Positions 23,678-31,998 are shown, counted from the first letter of the stretch. The stretch is DNA of 33,374 nt from Desulfosarcina cetonica JCM 12296 (GCF_001311845.1 NZ_BBCC01000051.1:1-33374); one strand, 5' to 3'. The notes: generated from the sequence alone by a model not told the origin. A program made the numbers and translations.

Positions 23678-24166
23678 CTAATTGCCCTCCACCAGGCCGC
23701 TGAAAACAATTCTCAGATCGCGGTCGTCCAACGGCGGCAGCCAATCCTCCTCCGGTTCGGCATCCCTTCGTCGGGGCGCGGGCTCGGTGGCCTGGGCATG
23801 GCGAGTCGACCGTCTTACCGTCCGGCTGCGCTCGGCGATCATTTCCAGGGGCAGATGGTCGCGATTGTTTTCGATCCAGCGGGCACACTCGTCGTGGGTG
23901 CCGGCGAACAGCAGATAGAGATCGTTATCCTGTTTGAGGGTTACCAGACGGTATCCCGCACCCAGGTCGAACTTGCGGCATCCCTTGATGCGCGCCTCGC
24001 CATTGCGGGTAAAGGCACACACCTGGCCTGGCAGGGTCCCGCCGGTTTTCAGGGCGTCAATGATGGTTTCCACCCGATCGGCGGCCAGGCTGGCACGGGC
24101 ACTGCCTTTCTTCAAGGTTGTCAGGCATTTTTGCAGTTTGGGATCGAGATGTATTTTGTCGATCAT
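23678..24166 (-). CDS. RelE/ParE-like domain protein, function uncertain
   Basis: 162 residues. The middle (about 35-100) has ARIKGCRKFDLGAGYRLVTL and YLLFAGTHDECARWIENN, a pattern seen in RelE/HigB-type ribonuclease toxin folds and their uncharacterised relatives. The C-terminal 60 residues are charged and low in complexity (PAPRRRDAEPEEDW). No antitoxin-sized gene adjoins it, so a toxin role is not supported. A good AGGAAGGAC site precedes the ATG at 24166. It follows the DUF1573 gene by 22 bp and may be co-transcribed with it. Confidence 0.6.
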   Translation of the reverse strand: MIDKIHLDPKLQKCLTTLKKGSARASLAADRVETIIDALKTGGTLPGQVCAFTRNGEARIKGCRKFDLGAGYRLVTLKQDNDLYLLFAGTHDECARWIENNRDHLPLEMIAERSRTVRRSTRHAQATEPAPRRRDAEPEEDWLPPLDDRDLRIVFSGLVEGN

Positions 24167-24188
24167 AATGTCCTTCCTCTGCCGACGC

Positions 24189-24920
24189 TCAGGCATCAAT
24201 CCTGCCGATTACGTAGAGATACAACTGCGGTCGCAAACGGCTGTCCGTCCGCAGGACGATTCTGCCGCGATACTGTCCCGGTGTGGTCAGGCGGTTGTGA
24301 ACGGCGATCCGGTAGACGCCATCCGGTTGGCGATCCAAGTGGACATCGATGACGTCGGCCAGGCGGTCATCCGGGATGGCATCAGCGATCCGGAAAGGGT
24401 GGTCGGGGTTGGGCGTGATCACCGCCTGAATCACCACTGGCTCGCCGCATTTTCCGGCCAAGGTGATCCTTGCCGGCTCAATCGTCGCGAATTTGACCAC
24501 CGGCCCCTTCAGCTCAAGTTCGATCTGGGGCTCGATCGGATCGTCGGTAAGCACGGTGACGGTCATGTGAAACGTCGCGCCGCCGTAACCATCGGTATCG
24601 CCGCTAACGACGATCTGGCCGCTGCTACCGGGATCGATGGGTGCGGGCGGCCGGGCCGTGGTGCAACCGCAACTGGTGCGCACATCCAGGAAATGAAGCG
24701 GCCTGTCGCCCTGGTTCTCGACGGTGTACGCGTGGGTGACGATTTCACCTTCAACCACGCCGTTGAAGCTGAACACCCGTTCCGGCACCACGACGCGGGG
24801 TGCATCGGCCGTCGATTGGGCTAACGGCAGATCCGTCGTTGCCGCCGGATGAGCCCCTGCCAACATCGCGGCGAGAAGGCTCATCCACAAAATGACGGAC
24901 CGAAAACGATGACCTGCCAT
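24189..24920 (-). CDS. Exported DUF1573-type protein
   Basis: 243 residues. A signal peptide (about 1-25, SVILWMSLLAAMLAGAHPAA) leads to a DUF1573-like immunoglobulin fold: FSFNGVVEGEIVTHAYTVEN, then LDVRTSCGCTTA with the paired cysteines typical of the family, and GSSGQIVVSGDTDGYGG. A second beta domain fills the rest. Such proteins act outside the inner membrane; their role is unknown. It starts with a GGAGGCTATC site 23 bp after mvhD, probably in the same transcript. Confidence 0.75.
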   Translation of the reverse strand: MAGHRFRSVILWMSLLAAMLAGAHPAATTDLPLAQSTADAPRVVVPERVFSFNGVVEGEIVTHAYTVENQGDRPLHFLDVRTSCGCTTARPPAPIDPGSSGQIVVSGDTDGYGGATFHMTVTVLTDDPIEPQIELELKGPVVKFATIEPARITLAGKCGEPVVIQAVITPNPDHPFRIADAIPDDRLADVIDVHLDRQPDGVYRIAVHNRLTTPGQYRGRIVLRTDSRLRPQLYLYVIGRIDA

Positions 24921-24943
24921 GATAGCCTCCGGCATGGCCGCCC

Positions 24944-25380
24944 TTAGGCGGCGTGCTTTCCCGGGATGCGGAGGACGGGGGTCGGACCCAAGGCCCGGAT
25001 CCGTTCGGTCATTTCGCTGGCGATCTCGGCAAAGCGCGGCCCCATGGCCGAGGAGAGATTGTACATCTCCACCCGTTCCGGTTCCACGCCGGCCTCGGCC
25101 AGGATCCGTTTGACGGCCTCGACCTTTTTGCGGGTCTTGAGATTGCCTTCCACAAAATGGCATTCGCCTCCAGACACCCGGCCACATACACACCGTCGGC
25201 GCCCTTCTCGATGGCGTGCAAAAGATGAAGGACATCCACCCGGCCGCTACATGGCAGTTGAATCACCTTGACGTTGGGCGGGTAGTCCAGGCGCATGGAC
25301 CCGGCCAGGTCGGCGGCGGCATAGGCGCAGTACTTGCAACAATACGCCAGGATCTGGGGTTCGAACCGATCTGAATTCAT
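24944..25380 (-). pseudogene. mvhD: MvhD-like hydrogenase/heterodisulfide-reductase electron-transfer subunit, frameshifted
   Basis: About 145 residues across two frames, the normal MvhD size. The first frame has ILAYCCKYCAYAAADLAG, VIQLPCSGRVDVLHLLHAIE and VYVAGCLE; the second has GECHFVEGNLKTRKKVEAVK and ERVEMYNLSSAMG. Its cysteines (CCKYC, PCSG, GCLEGEC) hold a [2Fe-2S] cluster in MvhD, which passes electrons from a hydrogenase or another donor to HdrA. Restoring one G in GGAGG(G)CGAATG near 25166-25170 joins the frames exactly. An AAGGAGG site precedes the ATG. It follows the HdrB/HdrC-like genes, with a repeat element in between. Confidence 0.85.
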
Positions 25381-25467
25381 TGCATCCTCCTTGGTTGATG
25401 GGCAGGAGCCGTTGATATTCAGGGGCAGTCGATGTCAAGGGGCAACCGGATCCGCTTCCGGTTAAAG

Positions 25468-25623
25468 TTGACGGATTCGTAAAAAGCCCGATATCGGCGT
25501 TACGCTTCATCCCTCGTCACTGCGGCGTACGCTAAGTACGCCTCATTCCTTAAGGATTCGCAAGCCTTGATCTCGGGCTTCTTACGAATCCGTCGGAAAT
25601 GCGACTTTTTACGAGTCCATCAA
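25468..25623. repeat. Dispersed inverted-repeat element, full copy
   Basis: 156 bp with outer ends TTGACGGATTCGTAAAAAG and CTTTTTACGAGTCCATCAA, which are inverted repeats with two mismatches over 19 bp. An inner inverted pair (AAGCCCGAtATC near the left, GATCTCGGGCTT near the right) lies within it. It is inserted between the HdrB-like gene and mvhD on the same operon strand. The remaining 170 bp of this gap hold nothing I recognise. Confidence 0.88.
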
Positions 25624-25706
25624 GTTTGATTGATTCTGGTTAAAAAGGGAGCTGGCCGCCGAGTTGCCCGGGGCGGCATCGATAGCGGCCAGTCCCCCAT
25701 CGTTCA

Positions 25707-26693
25707 TCAGGGTGTCGTGACAAACGGATCGGGCGTACCCGGCTCGCCAGGCAGCCAGACTTCCTGAAGATCCTCGCCCAGGTACACGCGTTCGGTATCG
25801 GCCAACGCACCCAGGGAGAGGGCCAGCAAGGTCCACAGGTGAATCGTGTGATAGCCGCCCTCAAAATGTTCTTCCAGATCGTGAATCTGGGCATGGCAGT
25901 TGTGGCAGGGGGTAACGACATACTTGGCGCCGGTGGCCATGACCTGATCGAATTTGATCTTGCCGTATTGATGCCGGGCCTCGGTATAGCCCGACTGCAG
26001 GTATCCGCCGCCACCGCCGCAACAGAAGTTATTTGAGCGGTTGGGGGTCATGTCGATGAAGTTTTCTTCGCCGACACAGGCTTTGATCACGAAGCGCAGG
26101 TCTTCGGCCAGGGGGTCGCCGAAGCTTTTGCGCACCTGCTGGCAGGGATCCTGACAGGTAAACTTGATTTTCAGATCCTTGTTCCAGTCGCTGCTCGGTT
26201 TGAGTTTGCCTTCCCGGATCCAGCGGGCATAGTAGGGAACGATGGGGGCGATTTCCAGGTCGGTAGCGATCTTGTGGCGCTTGACGCCCATCCAGACCGA
26301 ATAGGTGGAATGGCCGCACTCGGTATTGAGATAGATCTTGCACCCCAGGGATTCGGCCTTGCGGATCGATTTCTCGGTGATGAGTTTCCAGTTCTCGTCG
26401 TCGGCCAGAAACATGCAGTAGTTCTCGCCGCCCCAGCCGGTGCTGCCATAAGTCCAGTCCACACCGGCCAGGTGCAGAATTTTCCATAGCGGCCCCATCT
26501 CCTCGGGCTCGGTGACCGGCTCACGGGAGTTCTGACTGAGAAAGAATTGTGCCCCCTCCTTGTCCATGGGCGCCTGAAGGTTTTCCCAGCCGGGCTGATC
26601 GGTGCGAATCTCCTCGGATACGTCCTCGACGACAAAAACGAAATCGTCCGGCGGCGACCCCATGGCACTACAGCTGTCGTTGCGCAGGGCCAT
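25707..26693 (-). CDS. HdrB/CCG-domain iron-sulfur oxidoreductase (probably the C-terminal part of an HdrC-HdrB fusion)
   Basis: 328 residues as one frame. The CCG motifs are CQDPCQQVRK and NNFCCGGGGGYLQ, with VTPCHNCHAQIHDLEEHFEGG after them. These usually bind the noncubane or [4Fe-4S] clusters of HdrB/HdrD-type subunits. Family relatives in sulfate reducers carry an HdrC-type ferredoxin in the same chain. Here that part lies in the preceding frame, and the words CDMALRNDSCSAMG at the join belong to the fusion type, so a frameshift near 26697-26705 is likely. No good ribosome site exists at 26693. It probably works with the MvhD-like protein in electron transfer. Confidence 0.75.
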   Translation of the reverse strand: MALRNDSCSAMGSPPDDFVFVVEDVSEEIRTDQPGWENLQAPMDKEGAQFFLSQNSREPVTEPEEMGPLWKILHLAGVDWTYGSTGWGGENYCMFLADDENWKLITEKSIRKAESLGCKIYLNTECGHSTYSVWMGVKRHKIATDLEIAPIVPYYARWIREGKLKPSSDWNKDLKIKFTCQDPCQQVRKSFGDPLAEDLRFVIKACVGEENFIDMTPNRSNNFCCGGGGGYLQSGYTEARHQYGKIKFDQVMATGAKYVVTPCHNCHAQIHDLEEHFEGGYHTIHLWTLLALSLGALADTERVYLGEDLQEVWLPGEPGTPDPFVTTP

Positions 26694-27051
26694 GTCGCAG
26701 GATCAGGATTCCCTTGGGACGCTCCTCCCGCGGCCAGAGCTGACGGGCTTCGTAAATCAGCCCCGCGATATTGATGGACATGGGGCAGACATAGGTACAG
26801 CGTTGACACTGGGAGCACATCCAGACCCAGGGATGACCGGCGATTTCGTCGTCCAGGCCCAAAGCCGCCATGCGCAGGAATTTGCGGGGATCCATGTTCT
26901 CCAGGCCCGTGGCCGGGCAACCCGAAGCACAGGCGCCGCAGGTGAGGCAAAGGCTCAGGTTGCCGCCTTCCGGAAGGACGTCCTTCACCTTCTCAATGAA
27001 GGCACCTTTACGCTGGTGGTTGATTTTTATCGTGGCTTGGGCTTCACTCAT
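26668..27051 (-). CDS. HdrC-like ferredoxin domain protein (probably the N-terminal part of the same fusion)
   Basis: 127 residues with two [4Fe-4S] sites: CLTCGACASGCP near residue 35 and CSQCQRCTYVCP near residue 83, followed by MSINIAGLIYEARQLWPR. This is the HdrC pattern, feeding electrons to an HdrB-type site. The ATG at 27051 has a GAGGAGTG site. After ERPKGIL the frame runs out in a nonconserved tail ending at 26668 and overlaps the next frame by 26 bp. One protein of about 450 residues is the likely original. If the two are real separate genes, they are an overlapping HdrC-HdrB pair. Confidence 0.75.
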   Translation of the reverse strand: MSEAQATIKINHQRKGAFIEKVKDVLPEGGNLSLCLTCGACASGCPATGLENMDPRKFLRMAALGLDDEIAGHPWVWMCSQCQRCTYVCPMSINIAGLIYEARQLWPREERPKGILILRHGPAQRQL

Positions 27052-27551
27052 GGTCACTCCTCTCTTGGCATCCTTCGTCTGATGAAATTGCGATGGCAAC
27101 ACGCACCGATTCGATGGGGCCGAACAGTACAATCACTCACATGCCCGCTGGAATGCGGGAGAACCCCAAACCCATGGACGTGATTGTACGCCGTCGGTGA
27201 TCGCAACGAATCAATGGTGTTGCACAGCGTTATTAACGAACTGGTGGTGGCGCAGAGATGCGGCCTTTCAGTCTGTAATTGTGCCTATCTTCCAGTGCAT
27301 ACCGACCCGGGCAGCAAGCCTGAGCACCGTCATGTGAAACCGAAAAGCCGAAGCATGAGGAAACCTTTGCATGGGAAATTGTGGATAATGATTATGCATT
27401 CTCCCAATGGCCCATAAATGTCAAATTTATAATGTCGATGGCGGGATCGGAGCGTATAGATATTAACGTTTTGACTAATAATGGTAGGCCATTTAAAAAT
27501 TTCTGTTCCTGGATTGATAAGGGGAAATGTGGTCGTTCAACCGAAGCGTCA
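27052..27551. other. 500-bp divergent intergenic region
   Basis: It separates the leftward HdrC-like gene from the rightward MauE-like gene and must hold both promoters. I see no RNA gene and no long inverted repeat. A small CCCGC/GCGGG hairpin lies at about 27147-27162. The region 27410-27510 is AT-rich and is the likeliest site of the rightward promoter. The MauE reading frame stays open back to 27381, but that part has no family similarity. Confidence 0.5.
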
Positions 27552-28169
27552 ATGCCTATGCCACCTCCTGACACGCCAATTCGATGGTTTACCGGGCTGT
27601 ATCACCTCCTGCGTTGGGTTCTTGGCGGTGTTTTCATTTACTCCGGTGCGAGTAAACTTCTCGCCCCGCGTGTCTTTGCCGTTCTTATCGAAGCCTATGG
27701 TCTGGTCCCCGATGCGATGCTCATGCCCCTGGCCGTGATCCTGCCGACCCTGGAAGTGCTGGCCGGCCTTGCCCTGCTGGTCGACCTGAGGGGCGCCCTG
27801 GGCACGATCACCGGACTGTTGGTGCTTTTCGTGGCCATCCTGGCCTATGGCATCCGCATGGGTCTGGATGTGGATTGCGGCTGTTTCGGTCCCGAGGATA
27901 TCGAGGCCCGGGCTTACCATGGCCTCCGACCGGCCCTTTACCGCGATCTGCTCATGCTGGTGGGCGTGGGGTTCATGTATGCCTGGCGGCGATATCGCCA
28001 CATTGATCCCTTGACCGGGTCAAGCTGGTTGAAAAAACACCTAAACAAGAAAACGGAGGATGCGTATGTCGAAATGGATGCTGAAGTTGACCCTGGTGAG
28101 CGTTCTGGTGGCGGTTCTGGCCGTTCCGGCGATGGCCTTCATGGACAACAAGTTCGAGAAGGAGCTTGA
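27552..28169 (+). CDS. MauE/DoxX-like membrane protein
   Basis: 205 residues as given. Four hydrophobic segments lie between residues 15 and 145, starting WVLGGVFIYSGASKLLAPRV and including the CGCFG motif (VDCGCFGPED) typical of MauE. MauE-type proteins act in the inner membrane in disulfide or quinone redox. The start is the ATG at 27552, or 27558, by homology; the ribosome site is weak. The frame overlaps the next gene by 104 bp with a nonfamily, glycine-rich tail. An extra A in the AAAAAA run at about 28032 would explain it: with five A's the protein ends at a TAA just before the ribosome site of the rhodanese gene. Confidence 0.75.
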   Translation: MPMPPPDTPIRWFTGLYHLLRWVLGGVFIYSGASKLLAPRVFAVLIEAYGLVPDAMLMPLAVILPTLEVLAGLALLVDLRGALGTITGLLVLFVAILAYGIRMGLDVDCGCFGPEDIEARAYHGLRPALYRDLLMLVGVGFMYAWRRYRHIDPLTGSSWLKKHLNKKTEDAYVEMDAEVDPGERSGGGSGRSGDGLHGQQVREGA

Positions 28170-28596
28170 AAAGGAGACCGATGCCGTCAAATTGGTGCGC
28201 CAGGTTCAGCAGGGCGGCTATGACCTGGTCACCACCGCGGAACTCAAGGGCTGGATCGACAGCGGCAAGCCCATGGTCATCATCGACACCATGCCCTTTG
28301 AGGCGAGCTACAAGAAGGAACATGTGCCCGGTGCCCTTCAGTTCCTGTTTCCGATTCCCGATATGCCCACCTGGGATACCAAGGAGACCGACGGCAAGAC
28401 CCAGGCGGATTTCGAGACCCTTCTGGGACCCGACAAGGATCAGCTCATCGTGATCTACTGCGGTTTCGTCAAATGCACCCGCAGCCACAACGGGGCGGCC
28501 TGGGCCAAGAAGCTGGGTTACAAGAACGTCTACCGTTACTCGGGCGGCATCTTTGCCTGGAAGGGCGCCAAGTATGAAATCGAAAAGGTCGAGTAA
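28066..28596 (+). CDS. Exported rhodanese-domain protein
   Basis: 176 residues. A signal peptide (about 1-24, LVSVLVAVLAVPAMAF) sends it to the periplasm. The rhodanese fold shows LVTTAELKGWIDSGKPMVII, DTMPFEASYKKEHVPGALQF, then IVIYCGFVKCTRSHNGA, and ends YRYSGGIFAWKGA. The active loop has two cysteines (YCGFVKCTR) and is longer than the standard CxxGxR, so it may be a sulfur carrier or a disulfide protein rather than a thiosulfate transferase. The ATG at 28066 is chosen because GGAGG lies 7 nt upstream; an ATG at 28060 is too close. It follows the MauE-like gene, and the pair suggests a periplasmic thiol system. Confidence 0.85.
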   Translation: MSKWMLKLTLVSVLVAVLAVPAMAFMDNKFEKELEKETDAVKLVRQVQQGGYDLVTTAELKGWIDSGKPMVIIDTMPFEASYKKEHVPGALQFLFPIPDMPTWDTKETDGKTQADFETLLGPDKDQLIVIYCGFVKCTRSHNGAAWAKKLGYKNVYRYSGGIFAWKGAKYEIEKVE

Positions 28597-28598
28597 TT

Positions 28599-28625
28599 GA
28601 TATCGGACGTGTTACGAATCCGTTC
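28599..28625. repeat. Remnant of the dispersed element
   Basis: GATATCGGACGTGTTACGAA followed by TCCGTTC differs at few positions from the GATATCGGGCTTCTTACGAA end of the full copies. It lies between the rhodanese stop and the ribosome site of the next gene. Confidence 0.55.
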
Positions 28626-28640
28626 AGGCTAGGAGGACTC

Positions 28641-29918
28641 ATGAGTGAAGACTATCGTTCCATGTGGACCGACCTGGGGCTCGATCTGGTCGCGCACGAT
28701 GCGTTGCTAAGCGTTTTGGGCCAGGGCTACCAGGATATTTATCTGTCTCAAAAGAACCGACCGGAGGGCATGGCCTATTTCGATTTCGTGATGAGCGAGG
28801 TCCACGGTCTGCGTATCAAGGAACTTTTGGATGAAAAGGCTGCGGGCCGCAAGATCGTCGGTTCGTTTTGCGTGTTCGTGCCCGAGGAGCTCGTGCTGGC
28901 GGCCAATGCCACCCTGGTCGGTCTCTGCTCGGGTGCCGACTTCGCCACCGAGGATGTGGAACGGCTTTTGCCGCGCAATACCTGCGCGCTGATCAAGTCC
29001 TCTTTCGGGTTCAAGCTGGGCAAGGTCTGCCCGTACCTGGAGAGCGCGGACATGATCGTGGGCGAGAATACCTGCGACGGGAAGAAAAAAGCCTATGAAT
29101 CCCTGGGCGGGCTGGTCAACAACCTCTATGTCATGGACCTGCCGCAGGTCAAGTCGGCCAATGGCAAGGCCCTGCTCAAGGCTGAGTACCAGCGTTTCAA
29201 AGCGGCCCTCGAAGACCTGACGGGCGTTGCCATCACCAAGGAATCCCTGAAAGACGCCATCCACACGGTCAATGCCAAACGGGCGGCGATCCATCGCCTT
29301 TCCGCCCTGCGCAAGGCCGATCCGGCGCCGATCTCCGGTCTGGATGCCCTCTTGGCCAACCAGGTGTTCTTCTACGACAACCCGGCCCGCTTTACCGAAT
29401 CGGTCAACAAGATCTGCGATGAACTGGAAAAGCGCATCGCGGCCAAGCAAGGCGTTTTCCCGGCCAAGACGCCCCGCATCCTGGTATCCGGCTGCCCCCA
29501 GGCGGTGCCCAACTGGAAGCTGCCCATGATCGTCGAGGCTGCCGGCGCGGTGATCGTCGGCGAGGAGTCATGCGTGGGTGAGCGTGGCACGCGTCACCTG
29601 ACCGACGCTTCCGGCGAGACCGTGGAACAGATGCTGGATGCCATCGTCGACCGCCATTTTCAGGTCGACTGCGCCATTTTCACCCCCAACCCCGACCGCC
29701 TCGAGCATATCCAGCAGATGGTTGCCGACTATCACGCCGACGGCGTGATCCACTACGGCCTGCAGTTCTGCCAGCCCTATCTGATGGAATCCATGCCGGT
29801 GGAAAAAGCGCTGGAAGACCGGCAAATTCCCTGCCTGCGCATCGAAACCGACTACAGCATGGAGGATGTCGGCCAACTGAAAACGCGCATCGAGGCCTTT
29901 GTCGAGCAGCTCAAATAG
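28641..29918 (+). CDS. 2-hydroxyacyl-CoA dehydratase / double-cubane-cluster-type protein (first copy)
   Basis: 425 residues of the HgdB/BcrB/FldC superfamily (PF06050). Three cysteines at 115, 130 and 145 lie in NTCALIKSSFGF, GKVCPYLE and NTCDGKKK. Later ones are in SGCPQ, EESCVG and FCQPY. The second copy downstream has all six at matching places. Six conserved cysteines are what double-cubane [8Fe-9S] proteins use; classical dehydratases use three per subunit. Such enzymes receive one electron at very low potential from an ATP-driven activase, present two genes on. Reduction of a small substrate or dehydration of an acyl-CoA are both possible. A strong AGGAGG site precedes the ATG. Confidence 0.85.
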   Translation: MSEDYRSMWTDLGLDLVAHDALLSVLGQGYQDIYLSQKNRPEGMAYFDFVMSEVHGLRIKELLDEKAAGRKIVGSFCVFVPEELVLAANATLVGLCSGADFATEDVERLLPRNTCALIKSSFGFKLGKVCPYLESADMIVGENTCDGKKKAYESLGGLVNNLYVMDLPQVKSANGKALLKAEYQRFKAALEDLTGVAITKESLKDAIHTVNAKRAAIHRLSALRKADPAPISGLDALLANQVFFYDNPARFTESVNKICDELEKRIAAKQGVFPAKTPRILVSGCPQAVPNWKLPMIVEAAGAVIVGEESCVGERGTRHLTDASGETVEQMLDAIVDRHFQVDCAIFTPNPDRLEHIQQMVADYHADGVIHYGLQFCQPYLMESMPVEKALEDRQIPCLRIETDYSMEDVGQLKTRIEAFVEQLK

Positions 29919-29919
29919 A

Positions 29920-31070
29920 ATGATCCCGATCCCGCCAACGCTCCGGCGGCGCTTGCACGCATCGGGTCGGCATGCACGGATTGCGGTGCCTGCCAGACCC
30001 GATGCGCGTTCCTGCGGCATTACGGAACACCGCGAACCATCGCCCGGACGTATGACTTCTCGCGGCCGGCGCATCAGCAGTTGGCCTTCGAATGCAGCCT
30101 GTGCAACCTCTGCAATGCCGTCTGCCCCGAGGGGCTGGCGCCGGGCGACCTGTTCCTGGCCATCCGCCGGGCTGCCATGACCCGGGCCAACGGCAACCTT
30201 TCCCGCTACCGGGCGATTTTGACCTACGAGCGCTGGGGCATATCACCGCTGTTTTCCTACTATGCGTTGCCAAAAGGCGGCGACACGGTTTTCTTCCCCG
30301 GTTGCGCTCTTCCCGGCAGCCGGCCGGCGGCCACCTGGCAGTTGTTCGATTACCTGCGGCAAGGCATTCCGGATTTGGGCATCGTCTTCGACTGCTGCAC
30401 CAAACCCAGCCACGATCTTGGCCGCCAAACCCATTTCGAAACCCTGTTCGGTGAGATGCGGGATTACCTCGTCGGCCACGGTATCCGCCGGGTGCTGGTG
30501 GCCTGTCCCAGCTGCCACCAGATGTTCTCGCGGTACGGGGGCGCATTGGCCGTTGAGACGGTCTACGAAGTTCTCGATAACGGCCGGCTGCCCGGCGATG
30601 TCCGGGGCCATGGCGAATTGACGATTCACGACCCCTGCCCCCTGAGAGGGGATCGTTCCTCCCAGGATGCGGTGCGCAGCCTGGTGTCGCGCATGGGCCT
30701 GGCGGTGGTGGAAATGCGCCATCGCCGCGAGCGCACATTGTGCTGCGGGGAGGGCGGCAGTGTCGGATTTGTTCGGCCCCAGCTGGCCCGAGAGTGGGCT
30801 GAGCTCCGCCAAAAGGAGGCGGGGGGCCGCCGGCTGCTCACCTACTGCGCCGGATGCGCCGGCATCCTGGGGCGGCAGATGCCCACCCTGCATCTCATGG
30901 ACCTTATTTTCTTTCCGCAGCAGGCGCTAAACGGCGGTGCGCCGGTAACCGGCGGCGTCCGGACCTATCTGAACCGCTTGAAGCTCAAGGGGCGGGCCAT
31001 GCAAACGATGCGGCCGGCCGTTACGCGCGTGCGGCCCCTCAAGCAGACCCTGGCCGCCCTGAAACCGTAA
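29920..31070 (+). CDS. Two-ferredoxin, CCG-domain iron-sulfur oxidoreductase (HdrD-like); start region frame problem
   Basis: About 383 residues. The N-terminus has two [4Fe-4S] motifs, CTDCGACQTRC followed by CSLCNLCNAVCPEG. Then come two CCG domains: VFFPGCALPG with DCCTKPS and ACPSCHQ, and HDPCPLRGD with TLCCGEGGSVGF and YCAGCAG. This is an HdrD/GlpC-like electron carrier, probably cytoplasmic. The ferredoxin frame is open from the previous stop but has no ATG, GTG or TTG before the first motif. The ATG at 29920, two bases after that stop, is one base out of step; a lost G in CTCCGG(G)CGGC near 29944 would join them. The likely job is supplying electrons to the activase. Confidence 0.82.
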
Positions 31071-31081
31071 GGATTTCTTTC

Positions 31082-31840
31082 ATGGGACAACGTTATGCCG
31101 GCATCGACATCGGCTCGCGCACCATTGAACTGGTCGTGGTCGATGAAACCGATGCCATCATCGAGAGCCAAGAGCGCGACACCGGGTTCGATCCCATGGC
31201 CGAGGCCAAGGGGATGATCGAGAAGGTGTCCTTCGATCGTATCATGGCCACCGGCTACGGCCGCAATCTGTTCGAGATTTCCTTCGACGCCATGACCGTC
31301 ACCGAGATCAAGGCCCATGCCCGGGGCGCCCGGGCCCTGTTCCCCGACATCCAGGCGATCATCGACATCGGCGGGCAGGACAGCAAGGCCATCGCCCTGT
31401 TCGACAATGGCCGGGTGAAGAAGTTCGAGATGAACGACCGCTGCGCGGCCGGCACGGGCAAGTTTTTGGAGATTATGGCCCGCACCCTGGGATTTTCCAT
31501 CGAGGATTTCGGACCGGAGGCCCTTTTGGCGGAAAACAGCCTGAACATTTCCAGCATGTGCACGGTGTTCGCCGAATCCGAGGTCACCTCCCTGATCGCC
31601 AAGGGGGAGAACCGCCGCGAGATTGCCCTGGGCCTGCATGCCAGCGTCATTCGCCGGGCGGCCGGCATGATCAACCGGGTCTCCACCGACGGCGAGATCG
31701 CCTTCACCGGCGGGGTGGCCAACAACCCGTGCATGGCGACCTTGCTATCCGAAAAGCTGGGGCGCCCCATCCGCGTTCCCGAGCATCCCCAGCGCATCGG
31801 TGCGTTGGGGGCGGCGCTGTTGGCCAGGGAAGCGGATTAA
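31082..31840 (+). CDS. ATP-dependent dehydratase activase (BadF/BadG/HgdC, ASKHA fold)
   Basis: 252 residues, typical of HgdC and the DCCP reductase. The ASKHA motifs are GIDIGSRTIELVVVD (phosphate 1), IDIGGQDSKAIALFDNG (phosphate 2) and FTGGVANNPC (adenosine site). Cysteines in NDRCAAGTGKF and SSMCTVFAESE are those that hold a single [4Fe-4S] cluster at the homodimer interface. ATP hydrolysis drives one electron from this cluster into the partner enzyme. It serves one or both dehydratase-type proteins beside it. An AAGGA site precedes the ATG, 11 bp after the iron-sulfur gene. It is followed by a repeat element. Confidence 0.93.
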   Translation: MGQRYAGIDIGSRTIELVVVDETDAIIESQERDTGFDPMAEAKGMIEKVSFDRIMATGYGRNLFEISFDAMTVTEIKAHARGARALFPDIQAIIDIGGQDSKAIALFDNGRVKKFEMNDRCAAGTGKFLEIMARTLGFSIEDFGPEALLAENSLNISSMCTVFAESEVTSLIAKGENRREIALGLHASVIRRAAGMINRVSTDGEIAFTGGVANNPCMATLLSEKLGRPIRVPEHPQRIGALGAALLAREAD

Positions 31841-31843
31841 TTG

Positions 31844-31998
31844 TTGACGGATTCGTAAGAAGCCCGATATCGGCGTTACGCTCATCCTTCGTCATTGCGG
31901 AGTACGCCAAGTACACCTCATTCCTCAGGATTCGCAAGCCTTGATCTCGGGCTTCTTACGAATCCGTCCGAACAGAGAATTATTTGCGAGTTCATCAA
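31844..31998. repeat. Dispersed inverted-repeat element, full copy
   Basis: 155 bp, with ends TTGACGGATTCGTAAGAAG and TGCGAGTTCATCAA. The interior matches the copy at 25468 in the same orientation. It starts 4 bp after the activase stop and ends 55 bp before the second dehydratase-type gene. AATTG borders it on the left and overlaps its right end, a possible short target duplication. It may separate the last gene from the operon or be read through. Confidence 0.88.

Noticed and set aside
23678..24166. A RelE-type toxin-antitoxin module
   Set aside because: Only the toxin-like fold is hinted at. No adjacent antitoxin-sized gene is present, and the protein has a long extra tail.
31704..31937. 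Short reading frames such as RILRNEVYLAYSAMTKDERNA across the repeats
   Set aside because: The same peptide appears wherever the element occurs, because the DNA is repeated. The frame has no start signals and is broken in several copies.
6154..31998. A CRISPR array built from the dispersed repeats
   Set aside because: The copies are about 155 bp, far apart, in both orientations and have inverted ends. There is no regular spacer pattern and no cas gene.
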